NCBI GenBank assembly: GCA_031283825.1
Contig: JAITAZ010000352.1
Span: 1-6,533, forward strand
Length of the DNA: 6,533 nucleotides
From: Planctomycetaceae bacterium
GTDB taxonomy: Bacteria; Planctomycetota; Planctomycetia; Pirellulales; Thermoguttaceae
Direction of reading: 5' to 3'
The notes beneath the pieces are model-generated. The model did not search any database. It saw nothing but the letters and a program-made list of their open reading frames with translations, and was not told the DNA's origin. Positions 1 through 5,145 of the stretch are shown here, one piece after another. Each line of letters starts with the position of its first letter. The stretch's first letter is position 1. The position numbers were made by a program, and so were the translations under genes.

Positions 1-776
1 GCCTTTGATGTTTGTGCGTCTAATTGTTTGCTTAATTCTTGAACTTTTTTCATCAACGATTCAGCTTCCGCCAGCGATTTTACATTTCTTTCGGCTTCTT
101 GAACAGTTTTAGCGGCTTCGTGATTCATTTTTCCCGCCAACGTATCTAGCGCGTCGAAAGTTTTAATTGGACCTAAACCGTCGGCTTCTTTCTGCAACAT
201 TTTCAAGTCGCGTTTCAACGACTGCACTTCAACTTGGTCGAGTAATTTTTCTTTGTCGAGAACGTCGAGTTGCGTTGTCAATTTACTGACTTGATCGTCG
301 ATATTTAATCGTCTCGGCAATTGATCGGATATAACAGAAACAGGCAACAGAAACGACGTAATCGCAAAAAGAATCGCAGCAAGAAAAAGTCCAATCGTGC
401 GATTCGGTATCCAATAAACTACAGGAATCGCAAGTTCCTTTATCTGCTCCGTCCAATTGCCAATGTCCGTTTCAAACGAACTCATCACGAGTCCTCCGGC
501 GTCGTTTTCTTTGTCGATAATAGAAATTAATTTATCGCTCGAAGGAATCCGACGCAACGCGGAAAACAACGCAATCAACGGCATAACTATCGACACGGGC
601 AATATCCAGAAAAAAATACTCGTATCGTTGAATCCGCTAACACGAAACGCGAGTAATAATGTCCCCCATAAAAATAAAAATATCGCCAAAAGAATTATCG
701 TGCTTTTCCAAAATAATCTGGAAACAAGGCGAAGACGAAATGACGTCAGTATCGTCGCTGGATTCGTTTTACTCAT
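1..776 (-). CDS. Membrane-anchored coiled-coil protein, N-terminal part, function unknown
   Basis: The frame is open from an ATG at 776-774 to the left edge, giving 258 codons with no stop, so the C-terminal part is missing. Visible order: a basic N-terminus, two hydrophobic helices at about residues 25-46 and 54-74, a hydrophilic stretch (75-125), a third hydrophobic helix (128-148), then from about 160 to the edge a charged Lys/Glu/Gln/Leu-rich region with heptad character, likely a long coiled coil. This suggests an inner-membrane protein with a soluble helical domain. The plan (two helices, a stretch like SDKLISIIDKENDAGGLVMSS, one more helix, long coiled coil) recalls large DUF4175-like membrane proteins found near MoxR/BatA clusters in planctomycetes, but that is weak recognition and the neighbours that would test it lie outside the window. 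No clear Shine-Dalgarno precedes the ATG; the in-frame upstream codons hold a stop and no better start. Plus-strand frames over this stretch are shadows. Confidence 0.75.
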   Translation of the reverse strand, partial: MSKTNPATILTSFRLRLVSRLFWKSTIILLAIFLFLWGTLLLAFRVSGFNDTSIFFWILPVSIVMPLIALFSALRRIPSSDKLISIIDKENDAGGLVMSSFETDIGNWTEQIKELAIPVVYWIPNRTIGLFLAAILFAITSFLLPVSVISDQLPRRLNIDDQVSKLTTQLDVLDKEKLLDQVEVQSLKRDLKMLQKEADGLGPIKTFDALDTLAGKMNHEAAKTVQEAERNVKSLAEAESLMKKVQELSKQLDAQTSK

Positions 777-857
777 GATTTTAATTTTTGGTTGAAAGTT
801 GAATATAAGTTAAATTTCAAACTACTCGCGATTCAATGTTAGGCAATCTTTCGACAA

Positions 858-885
858 TTTAAATCGCGATAAATTTCAATGTCAA
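858..885 (-). promoter_or_regulatory. Possible sigma70-type promoter for the left-edge membrane protein
   Basis: Read on the minus strand, TTGACA (885-880) is followed after 16 bases by TTTAAA (863-858). The -35 is a perfect consensus match and the -10 matches at 4 of 6. The predicted start would give a leader of about 75 bases before the ATG at 776. In such AT-rich DNA this can arise by chance. An inverted repeat GTCAAA-AACG-TTTGAC lies just upstream at 904-919. Confidence 0.3.
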
Positions 886-991
886 TCGTTTATTTGAATA
901 ATCGTCAAAAACGTTTGACAAAATTACTCTTTCGCACGATTACGCTAATTTTGCCATAACAATTCAGTTTTATTCTTGCTGATTCGACGTA

Positions 992-1090
992 GTTTTGTCC
1001 TTTATATTACCATACGACACTACGTTAATCAACGGAGTGTCGCCAGAATTATTATTTGCGTTTAATGTTGAAATTCTCAATGGACAAAAT
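992..1090. other. Candidate structured RNA or regulatory DNA element (three-way junction)
   Basis: Three nested inverted repeats could fold together. An outer stem pairs 993-1000 (TTTTGTCC) with 1082-1089 (GGACAAAA). Inside it, a strong hairpin at 1015-1042 pairs CGACACT with AGTGTCG and, after one mismatch, CGTT with AACG around a 4-base loop. A second hairpin pairs AGAATT (1045-1050) with AATTCT (1072-1077), possibly extended by ATTA/TAAT. One extra G-U pair (992/1090) exists only if transcribed on the plus strand. No known RNA family is recognised. It could also be the distant leader of the minus-strand gene starting at 776. Confidence 0.3.
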
Positions 1091-1125
1091 AAAAATTCTA
1101 TTGAAATATTACATTCATTTTATTT

Positions 1126-1220
1126 GTAACCGTTCACGGAATTTTTTATTTTTTATCGAAAAATAAAAACGTGAATAGTTACAAATTAACAATCGTAGAG
1201 ACGCAATGCCTTGCGTCTCT
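1126..1220 (-). repeat. Truncated right-end copy of the GTAACCGTTCAC repeat family
   Basis: It begins with GTAACCGTTCACGG and continues as an imperfect palindrome closing at GTGAATAGTTAC (1171-1182). An 11-base spacer leads to a hairpin at 1197-1220 (AGAGACGCAA, loop TGCC, TTGCGTCTCT). The roughly 95 bases match the reverse complement of 4254-4341 apart from scattered substitutions and small indels, so this is the same right end in opposite orientation. Similarity stops at about 1220, where a different repeat begins nearby (1227). I find no matching opposite end after 1389 and no target duplication, so the copy seems disrupted or decayed. Confidence 0.75.
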
Positions 1221-1226
1221 TGCTAC

Positions 1227-1389
1227 CCCAGATCAGGTAGGCGACCTTTCGCCGAAAGGTCGCGCCGGCGGTAGCCGACGGTAAAGTTGAATTGATTTTA
1301 ATTATTGTCGAATCCTTTTTATCGTTGCCTTCGGCAACGCGACCTTTCGGCGAAAGGTTGCGAACCTACGGTCGCCTACCTGATCTGGG
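1227..1389. mobile_element. MITE-like palindromic repeat, CCCAGATCAGGTAGG family
   Basis: The stretch is bounded by a perfect 20-base inverted repeat: 1227-1246 begins CCCAGATCAGGTAGG and 1370-1389 ends CCTACCTGATCTGGG. Internal hairpins include CCTTTCG-C-CGAAAGG, GTTGCC-TTC-GGCAAC and a GC-rich pair around 1262-1278. The right arm (1339-1389) is the exact reverse complement of the 51-base left arm of the copy at 6410-6460. The left arm here lacks 14 of those bases, a loss bounded by short ACC repeats and so likely slippage. There is no reading frame, so it would need a transposase in trans. It lies beside a copy of the GTAACCGTTCAC family and appears inserted into it. No clear target duplication is visible. 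Confidence 0.7.
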
Positions 1390-1446
1390 ATTATTTTACT
1401 TTGAGGGATTATCTAATGGGAAGCATAAAAAGCCGAATAGTGCGAA

Positions 1447-1494
1447 CTCAAAAAATAAAACAAAGATGCTCTACCGAATAATTACCTTCGTTTT
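1447..1494 (-). terminator. Possible weak rho-independent terminator of murJ
   Basis: On the minus strand, AAAACGAAG (1494-1486) can pair with CTTTGTTTT (1465-1457) across a 20-base loop. All nine pairs form in RNA, including one G-U. The stem is followed at once by ATTTTTT (1456-1450). It overlaps the last codons and the stop of murJ. The stem is AT-rich and the loop long, so termination would be weak. Confidence 0.3.
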
Positions 1495-3317
1495 GTTTTT
1501 AGAAATTTTTCCTGTTTTTGTTTCTGTATCTGTTTCTGCATTTTTCTTTGAATTTGTTTTTGTTTCTGCTTGTGTTTTCGATTAGACTTTCTTTGCCAAT
1601 GACCTCTCAACATCACTACAATTTCTCGTCCTCCCATTAGTCTTAGTGTCAACGCATAAACAATCGCTCCCGTAATTCCGCCAACGCTAATATAAACTAT
1701 ATCCGAAATCGATCCCTGAATCGGCACTAAATTTACCACCGATAACACAACACCAATCATCGCCGCCGTTGCAATAATCGAACGCGCGAAACATTTACTC
1801 ACACCGCGTAAATCAATATATCCATGCTTCCTAATAAGAACAATAAACAAAATAATAGTCTGAATACACGCGGAAATACTCGTCGCTATCGCAAATGCCG
1901 CCTCATGCAAATTCCATATCAACGCTAAATCCAAAATTAAATTTATCACGACGCCAATCACCCCGACCCTAAAAGGCGTACTTATGTCTTCAAGCAAATA
2001 AAACGCCCTCACAATCACCGGCGTTAAACAAAACGACCACACGCCAAGTCCAAACCAAAAAATCATGTCCGCAGTTCTAAACATATCGTCCGGCGTAAAC
2101 GCGCCGCGCTGAAAAAGCAAATGAGAAATCCGCTCCGACATAATCATCAGACCCGCCGACGAAGGAATCGCAAACGCTGTTAAAATCCTAATCCCAATCG
2201 ATAAGTCCTCGCCGAACATTTTAAAATCTCTACTCGCCGCATGACGACTCAATAACGGATAAATTACCGTCGCTATCGCCATCCCAATCAATCCCTGCGG
2301 AAAATCAAAAACCCTCTCGCTATAATAAATCGACGAGGTTGCGCCAATACGAAGCGGATAAACCGCCAATCCGCCAAGCCACCGCATCGAATCGCCAACA
2401 TGACCAGAAAAAAACCACGCAACACCAATCGCAACCAATATGTTAATCTGCAACGACGCTAACCCAAATATTTGAGGTAAAAAATCACGAAAAATCAATC
2501 GTAAATCAATCCGAACATCACGCAAACCAAAATCAAAACAAAACCCCAACCGACACAAAAACGGATAATGAATAAATAACTGAATCACACCCGCAATCAA
2601 AATACAACTCGTCAAAATATAACACTGAATCGCCGGCTCGCTAGAATAATTCGGCGCAATAATCAATATTCCAAATAACCAAATAATATTCAAAATCGAC
2701 GGTATCATCGCCGGTATAGAAAACTTCTCTAACGTCTGCAACGCCGCAGACGCAATCGCCGCCATACAAATCAAAATCAAATACGGCAACATCAACGCGA
2801 CTAAATGCGAGATCAAATAAACCTTACTCTCCATAGAAAAAAAAGTAAATCCGATATAACACAAAATCTCGCCCGCAACAACAAAAATCGTTAGAAAAAT
2901 AAAAACCGCTCCAAGCATTACAGATAATAAATTCCATGCCTTCTTCCTATCTTCACGCCAAATTTTACCGAACACCGGAATGAAACTAACGCTAATCGTT
3001 CCATCGCCAAACAACTTCCTCGCCATGTCCGGCAAACGAAACGCAACGACAAAAGAATCCATAACCCCGCCAACAGACATCCCAAACGTTGCCGCTGTCG
3101 CCATGTCCCGCAACATCCCAAGCAAACGGCTAACCATCGTACAAAGTCCGACAAAAAGCGTCCCGCGCAATAACTTTTTGCGGTTTCTTAAACTACTCGC
3201 GTTTGAATTTTCATCAACCTTCATCAACTCGCCCTTCGGTAACGACCGCAATCCCTCGCGCGTAAAATCACTCGCCCCAAAGCGCTCGCAATTTATTTCA
3301 GATTCAGCTCGTTTCAC
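1482..3317 (-). CDS. murJ: Lipid II flippase MurJ (MviN family)
   Basis: MurJ moves undecaprenyl-linked lipid II across the inner membrane for peptidoglycan synthesis; it belongs to the MOP exporter superfamily and normally has 14 membrane helices. The 611-residue product has repeated hydrophobic helices from about residue 53 to 560. The first helix carries SRLLGMLRD (R64, R70), followed by MDSF (D87) and LPDMARKLFGDG (R100), matching Escherichia coli R18, R24, D39 and R52. YYSERVFDFPQG (E334, R335) matches the E. coli D269-R270 site, with Glu for Asp. Residues about 574-611 form a hydrophilic Lys/Gln-rich tail beyond the normal end. The start is a GTG at 3317-3315, chosen because GC content falls sharply just upstream and an in-frame stop lies 12 bases before it. 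An ATG at 3224 (580 residues, after GAAGGGCGAG) is a real alternative nearer family length. It is transcribed away from the next gene at 3781. Confidence 0.95.
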   Translation of the reverse strand: MKRAESEINCERFGASDFTREGLRSLPKGELMKVDENSNASSLRNRKKLLRGTLFVGLCTMVSRLLGMLRDMATAATFGMSVGGVMDSFVVAFRLPDMARKLFGDGTISVSFIPVFGKIWREDRKKAWNLLSVMLGAVFIFLTIFVVAGEILCYIGFTFFSMESKVYLISHLVALMLPYLILICMAAIASAALQTLEKFSIPAMIPSILNIIWLFGILIIAPNYSSEPAIQCYILTSCILIAGVIQLFIHYPFLCRLGFCFDFGLRDVRIDLRLIFRDFLPQIFGLASLQINILVAIGVAWFFSGHVGDSMRWLGGLAVYPLRIGATSSIYYSERVFDFPQGLIGMAIATVIYPLLSRHAASRDFKMFGEDLSIGIRILTAFAIPSSAGLMIMSERISHLLFQRGAFTPDDMFRTADMIFWFGLGVWSFCLTPVIVRAFYLLEDISTPFRVGVIGVVINLILDLALIWNLHEAAFAIATSISACIQTIILFIVLIRKHGYIDLRGVSKCFARSIIATAAMIGVVLSVVNLVPIQGSISDIVYISVGGITGAIVYALTLRLMGGREIVVMLRGHWQRKSNRKHKQKQKQIQRKMQKQIQKQKQEKFLKTKRR

Positions 3318-3358
3318 TCGTAACGATTAAAAAAACAGTAATGAATCGGTATTTCACA

Positions 3359-3379
3359 CGTCAAAAAAAAGATTTGACG
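3359..3379. promoter_or_regulatory. Inverted repeat CGTCAAA-N7-TTTGACG in the murJ leader
   Basis: Two perfect 7-base arms flank a 7-base A-rich loop, about 40 bases upstream of the murJ GTG and downstream of its likely promoter. It could be an RNA hairpin or an operator. A similar repeat, GTCAAA-AACG-TTTGAC, lies at 904-919 upstream of the other minus-strand gene. No regulator can be named. Confidence 0.25.
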
Positions 3380-3446
3380 ATTACGTAAAAAATATCAAAA
3401 ATCAACCCAAAAAAATGTTAAGACTAAACGATCACATAAAACATAC

Positions 3447-3474
3447 ATGATAACAATTGTTTTTTTGTTGTCAA
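3447..3474 (-). promoter_or_regulatory. Likely sigma70-type promoter for murJ
   Basis: On the minus strand a perfect -35, TTGACA (3474-3469), is followed after 16 bases by TATCAT (3452-3447), which matches the -10 consensus at 5 of 6. The predicted start near 3440 leaves a leader of roughly 120 bases before the GTG at 3317. This is the best promoter match in the window, though planctomycete promoter rules are not well fixed. Confidence 0.5.
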
Positions 3475-3780
3475 TTTATCAAACTTGTAAAAGAAAAAAA
3501 TATCAATCACCGATACATAAACGCATAGACATTTTTCCAACCGAAAAATCGTTCAAATAAACAAAATAACAGCAATTTAGCCGGTCGCATTTAATCGCAA
3601 AAAAATAATTATTACCGATAATAACGATTATTACGCCTTTATCGATTCGCACAATAAATTTCAACAATACAAGCCAGTTTAAAATAGAATAAATTTGTCG
3701 ATTATGCGCGTTAAAACGATTATTTCGTCAACGCTAAAATAAAAATTAACAATATACGTTTAAATCGTAATTAACAGTAA

Positions 3781-4083
3781 ATGGCAGATAGAACAATTCA
3801 CTCAATTAACACTCTCGCCGATTTGAAAAACTACGTTTACCAAACGCTGTGTAACGACCACGAACTGTTGATGAACGCCTTTCCGACATCAGAGTCGATA
3901 CTCAAACGCGGCAATTCCAAATCATGCGGAGTTATGTTTTGCCTGCACGGACCAAGAGCCGTAAAATATAGCGCAATCTGGGAAAAAGAAAAAGGTCGCG
4001 TTCTGTTTTACGGTCCAAGCGGGAAACGATACTGCCAGGTCGAACTAAAAGGAAAAGAAATCGAATTTGAACTCATTCAATAA
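3781..4083 (+). CDS. Small cytoplasmic protein of unknown function (100 residues)
   Basis: No named family is recognised. The N-terminal half (residues about 8-42) looks helical. The C-terminal half is likely beta-rich, with the striking stretch CGVMFCLHGPRAVKYSAIW (49-67), then alternating strands through RVLFYGPSGKRYCQVEL (73-89). Cysteines are at 24, 49, 54 and 85, not in a classic zinc-binding spacing. There is no signal peptide or membrane helix, so it is probably cytoplasmic. It resembles short conserved proteins I associate with planctomycetes, but that is an impression. The ATG is the only reasonable start and has no Shine-Dalgarno (the preceding bases are TTAACAGTAA). It stands alone: murJ is divergent on its left, and a transposon-like repeat separates it from csrA. 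Codon use is like its neighbours, and the plus-strand frame starts where base composition changes, which supports real coding. Confidence 0.75.
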   Translation: MADRTIHSINTLADLKNYVYQTLCNDHELLMNAFPTSESILKRGNSKSCGVMFCLHGPRAVKYSAIWEKEKGRVLFYGPSGKRYCQVELKGKEIEFELIQ

Positions 4084-4132
4084 ACGTCAACCAAAATTCA
4101 CATTAAGATACAAAGATAAATTTTCCGATAAA

Positions 4133-4140
4133 TAAAAATT
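4133..4140. repeat. Target-site duplication, left copy (TAAAAATT)
   Basis: TAAAAATT sits directly against the left terminus (GTAAC) of the element at 4141-4341. The identical 8 bases follow the right terminus at 4342-4349. An intact duplication suggests a fairly recent insertion, though the A/T-only sequence makes it a little less decisive. Confidence 0.7.
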
Positions 4141-4190
4141 GTAACCGTTCACTGTTTTTTAAATTCGGATTTGAATTGCTAAACCCAATG

Positions 4191-4216
4191 TAGAGACGCA
4201 ATGCTTTGCGTCTCTA
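4191..4216. repeat. Hairpin TAGAGACGCAA / TTGCGTCTCTA
   Basis: This is an 11-bp perfect stem with a 4-base loop (TGCT), inside the element at 4141-4341. The same hairpin with loop TGCC occurs at 1197-1220, and an inverted relative at 4254-4275. It could form a cruciform or stop transcription. Short palindromes of this GAGACGCAA type also occur dispersed in other bacteria, notably cyanobacteria. Confidence 0.7.
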
Positions 4217-4253
4217 TCGGATCTTTTGATCGAATTTAGGCTAAGACAACAAT

Positions 4254-4275
4254 GAGACGCAAGGCATTGCGTCTC
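4254..4275. repeat. Inverted copy of the GAGACGCAA hairpin
   Basis: GAGACGCAA, loop GGCA, TTGCGTCTC form a 9-bp perfect stem. Continued to 4278 it is the reverse complement of the hairpin sequence beginning at 1195, loop included, so the orientation of this module can be read even though it is palindromic. Confidence 0.7.
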
Positions 4276-4341
4276 TACAATTATTAATTTGTAAATATTC
4301 ACGTTTTAATTTTTCGATAAAAAAATTCCGTGAACGGTTAC

Positions 4342-4349
4342 TAAAAATT
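4342..4349. repeat. Target-site duplication, right copy (TAAAAATT)
   Basis: Identical to 4133-4140 and directly adjacent to the right terminus GTTAC of the element. Together the two mark the insertion boundaries. Confidence 0.7.
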
Positions 4350-4406
4350 AAACTATCAAAAAATTCAGAAAAAATAACAACTCAATTTTACGACAAAAAA
4401 AATTAG

Positions 4407-4436
4407 TTGGTTGCGAATACCATTTTGAAATATAAA
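4407..4436 (+). promoter_or_regulatory. Possible csrA promoter
   Basis: TTGGTT (4407-4412) and TATAAA (4431-4436) are 18 bases apart, about 30 bases before the csrA ATG. The match is moderate. It lies wholly to the right of the inserted element, so csrA could be expressed independently of it. Confidence 0.3.
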
Positions 4437-4465
4437 AAAGCAGCGTAATTTTTAAGAGGTGTATT

Positions 4466-4711
4466 ATGCTTGTACTCTCGCGCAAAGAGGGAGAACGAAT
4501 TAGAATCGGAGACGACATATATGTAACAATTGTACATGCCGCAAAGGATAGAGTACGAATCGGAATCGACGCGCCGCTCAACACGGTTATTCTTCGAGAC
4601 GAACTCGCTCAAAATTCCAACGCCGCCGATTCAGACGTAAATAATAACTTGGAAAAAATTACAAGCTCAAAAAAAATCTTGCACAACGAATATCAAACTG
4701 TAACTAGTTGA
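4466..4711 (+). CDS. csrA: Carbon storage regulator CsrA
   Basis: CsrA is a small dimeric RNA-binding protein that binds GGA-containing loops, often over ribosome binding sites, and alters translation and mRNA stability. The 81-residue product starts MLVLSRKEGERIRIGDDIYV, the family's first strands, and continues with DRVRIGIDAP (28-37) and VILRDEL (41-47). The RNA-contact residues are present: L4, R6, K7 and R44. The family core ends at about residue 50. The remaining 31 residues are polar, Asn/Ser-rich and probably disordered, a longer tail than in the roughly 60-residue enterobacterial protein. The start is supported by AAGAGG (4454-4459), six bases before the ATG and one of the few clear Shine-Dalgarno sites here. 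The next gene begins 86 bases downstream on the same strand and may share the transcript. Confidence 0.96.
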   Translation: MLVLSRKEGERIRIGDDIYVTIVHAAKDRVRIGIDAPLNTVILRDELAQNSNAADSDVNNNLEKITSSKKILHNEYQTVTS

Positions 4712-4797
4712 CGACATAATTGAATAATTGACAAATTTTTATTGAACCGCAATTTTTTAAGAGACATAAAAAGCGTCTATTAAAAGGAAATAATCAG

Positions 4798-5046
4798 ATG
4801 CAAGATCGAACTCCTTATCAGGACAAAATAATCAAACGTTATTATGAGAATCGCGATGATATTATGACAGATAAACTCTCGATGTTAATAACGGATCTTT
4901 ATCTTGCTGAAGGTAAAAAACGTCAACAACTTTGGAAACGAATCGCTACGGCGTTGTCGAATCTTAAAGTTCCTCAATCTCAAATAGATCATCTAGTCGA
5001 ACAAGACAATCCATCATTGCTTACCAAGTATATCGAAAAAAGATAA
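4798..5046 (+). CDS. Small helical protein of unknown function (82 residues)
   Basis: No named domain is recognised. The protein is charged and predicted mainly helical: a tyrosine- and lysine-rich N-terminus (QDRTPYQDKIIKRYYENRD, residues 2-20), then helices at about 21-38 and 40-57, and a short C-terminal helix after a proline at 59. There is no signal peptide, membrane helix or cysteine, so it is likely cytoplasmic. It resembles short conserved planctomycete proteins with a YxxKIIKRYYxNRD start, an impression I cannot check. The start is supported by AAAAGGA (4782-4788), nine bases before the ATG. Following csrA on the same strand suggests one transcript. The AGGA in its ribosome binding site is the kind of motif CsrA binds, so control by CsrA is conceivable but untested. 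Confidence 0.8.
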   Translation: MQDRTPYQDKIIKRYYENRDDIMTDKLSMLITDLYLAEGKKRQQLWKRIATALSNLKVPQSQIDHLVEQDNPSLLTKYIEKR

Positions 5047-5062
5047 ACCAATCATTCTACTG

Positions 5063-5079
5063 AATAATTACAAATTATT
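5063..5079. terminator. Possible weak bidirectional terminator between convergent genes
   Basis: AATAATT-ACA-AATTATT is a 7-bp perfect inverted repeat in the 95-base gap between the converging 82-residue gene and lpxK. It is pure A/T in the stem with no strong T-run, so its function is doubtful; its position is the main argument. Confidence 0.2.
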
Positions 5080-5127
5080 TGTTATTTGCAAATTATCGTT
5101 TGTATTTTCCGCCTGATATTACATAAT

Positions 5128-5145
5128 TCCGAATTTAACGGTTAC
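5128..5145 (-). repeat. Decayed left end of the GTAACCGTTCAC repeat family
   Basis: Read on the minus strand it is GTAACCGTTAAATTCGGA. Compared with the left end at 6377-6404 it has the first nine bases (GTAACCGTT) and the last eleven (TTAAATTCGGA), with the middle ten lost and two bases shared. It covers the stop codon of lpxK (5144-5142). It is short, so chance resemblance is not excluded. Confidence 0.5.

Larger units (their letters stand above)
777..1125. other. Gene-free intergenic stretch
   Basis: This AT-rich stretch, from the start of the left-edge gene to the first repeat copy, has no convincing reading frame on either strand. It holds the possible minus-strand promoter (858-885), the inverted repeat at 904-919 and the candidate structured element (992-1090). 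Nothing resembling a tRNA, an rRNA or a known riboswitch is seen. Confidence 0.6.
3318..3780. other. AT-rich divergent intergenic region
   Basis: This stretch separates the divergent murJ and the 100-residue gene at 3781. It is clearly richer in A+T than the genes and has no frame longer than about a dozen codons. It holds the murJ promoter candidate (3447-3474), an inverted repeat (3359-3379) and a run of ATTATTAC/ATAATAAC repeats at about 3604-3635. A weak plus-strand promoter-like pair, TCAACA (3661-3666) and TAGAAT (3685-3690) with 18 bases between, could serve the downstream gene, but the match is poor. Confidence 0.55.
4141..4341. mobile_element. Intact 201-bp MITE-like element with IS66-type ends
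   Basis: The element is bounded by perfect 12-base inverted repeats, GTAACCGTTCAC (4141-4152) and GTGAACGGTTAC (4330-4341), and by an 8-base direct repeat TAAAAATT on each side. It has no coding capacity, so it must be moved in trans. Ends starting GTAA with 8-base target duplications are the known signature of IS66-family insertion sequences, which makes an IS66 transposase the best guess; none is in the window. Inside are two opposed hairpins with stems related to GAGACGCAA/TTGCGTCTC (4191-4216 and 4254-4275), separated by 37 bases containing GATC-TTTT-GATC. The right part also has an inner imperfect palindrome (4291-4341). It sits between the 100-residue gene and csrA, so it may insulate the two or affect csrA expression. 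Confidence 0.8.

Noticed and set aside
321..795. Two overlapping plus-strand frames
   Set aside because: They are antisense to the left-edge membrane protein, whose frame gives clear membrane helices and a coiled coil; the plus frames give basic, low-quality sequence.
1126..1389. CRISPR array
   Set aside because: The repeats are palindromic and dispersed, not regularly spaced direct repeats with unique spacers, and no cas gene is present.
1390..1445. Missing opposite end of the first repeat copy (CCGAATAGTGCGAAC)
   Set aside because: It is only loosely like CCGAAT...GTGAACGG and lacks the GGTTAC terminus, too weak to call.
1292..1585. 97-residue plus-strand frame
   Set aside because: It starts inside the palindromic repeat and ends antisense to the murJ Lys/Gln tail; its hydrophobic Phe/Val end is just the complement of that tail.
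2918..3330. Frames opposite or out of phase with the murJ start region
   Set aside because: The murJ frame here holds the conserved SRLLGMLRD and LPDMARKLF motifs, so these are shadows.
3604..3635. Replication origin or DnaA boxes in the ATTATTAC/ATAATAAC repeats
   Set aside because: No TTATCCACA-type box is present and there are no origin-linked genes nearby.
3704..3742. 12-codon leader peptide upstream of the 100-residue gene
   Set aside because: No ribosome binding site, no attenuator-like structure and no regulatory codon run; it is expected by chance.
4348..4612. Two minus-strand frames over the csrA start
   Set aside because: csrA is unmistakable on the plus strand with a good ribosome binding site; the minus frames show no family features.
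4728..4756. Promoter between csrA and the 82-residue gene (TTGACA at 4728)
   Set aside because: The -35 is perfect but no acceptable -10 lies 15-19 bases downstream.
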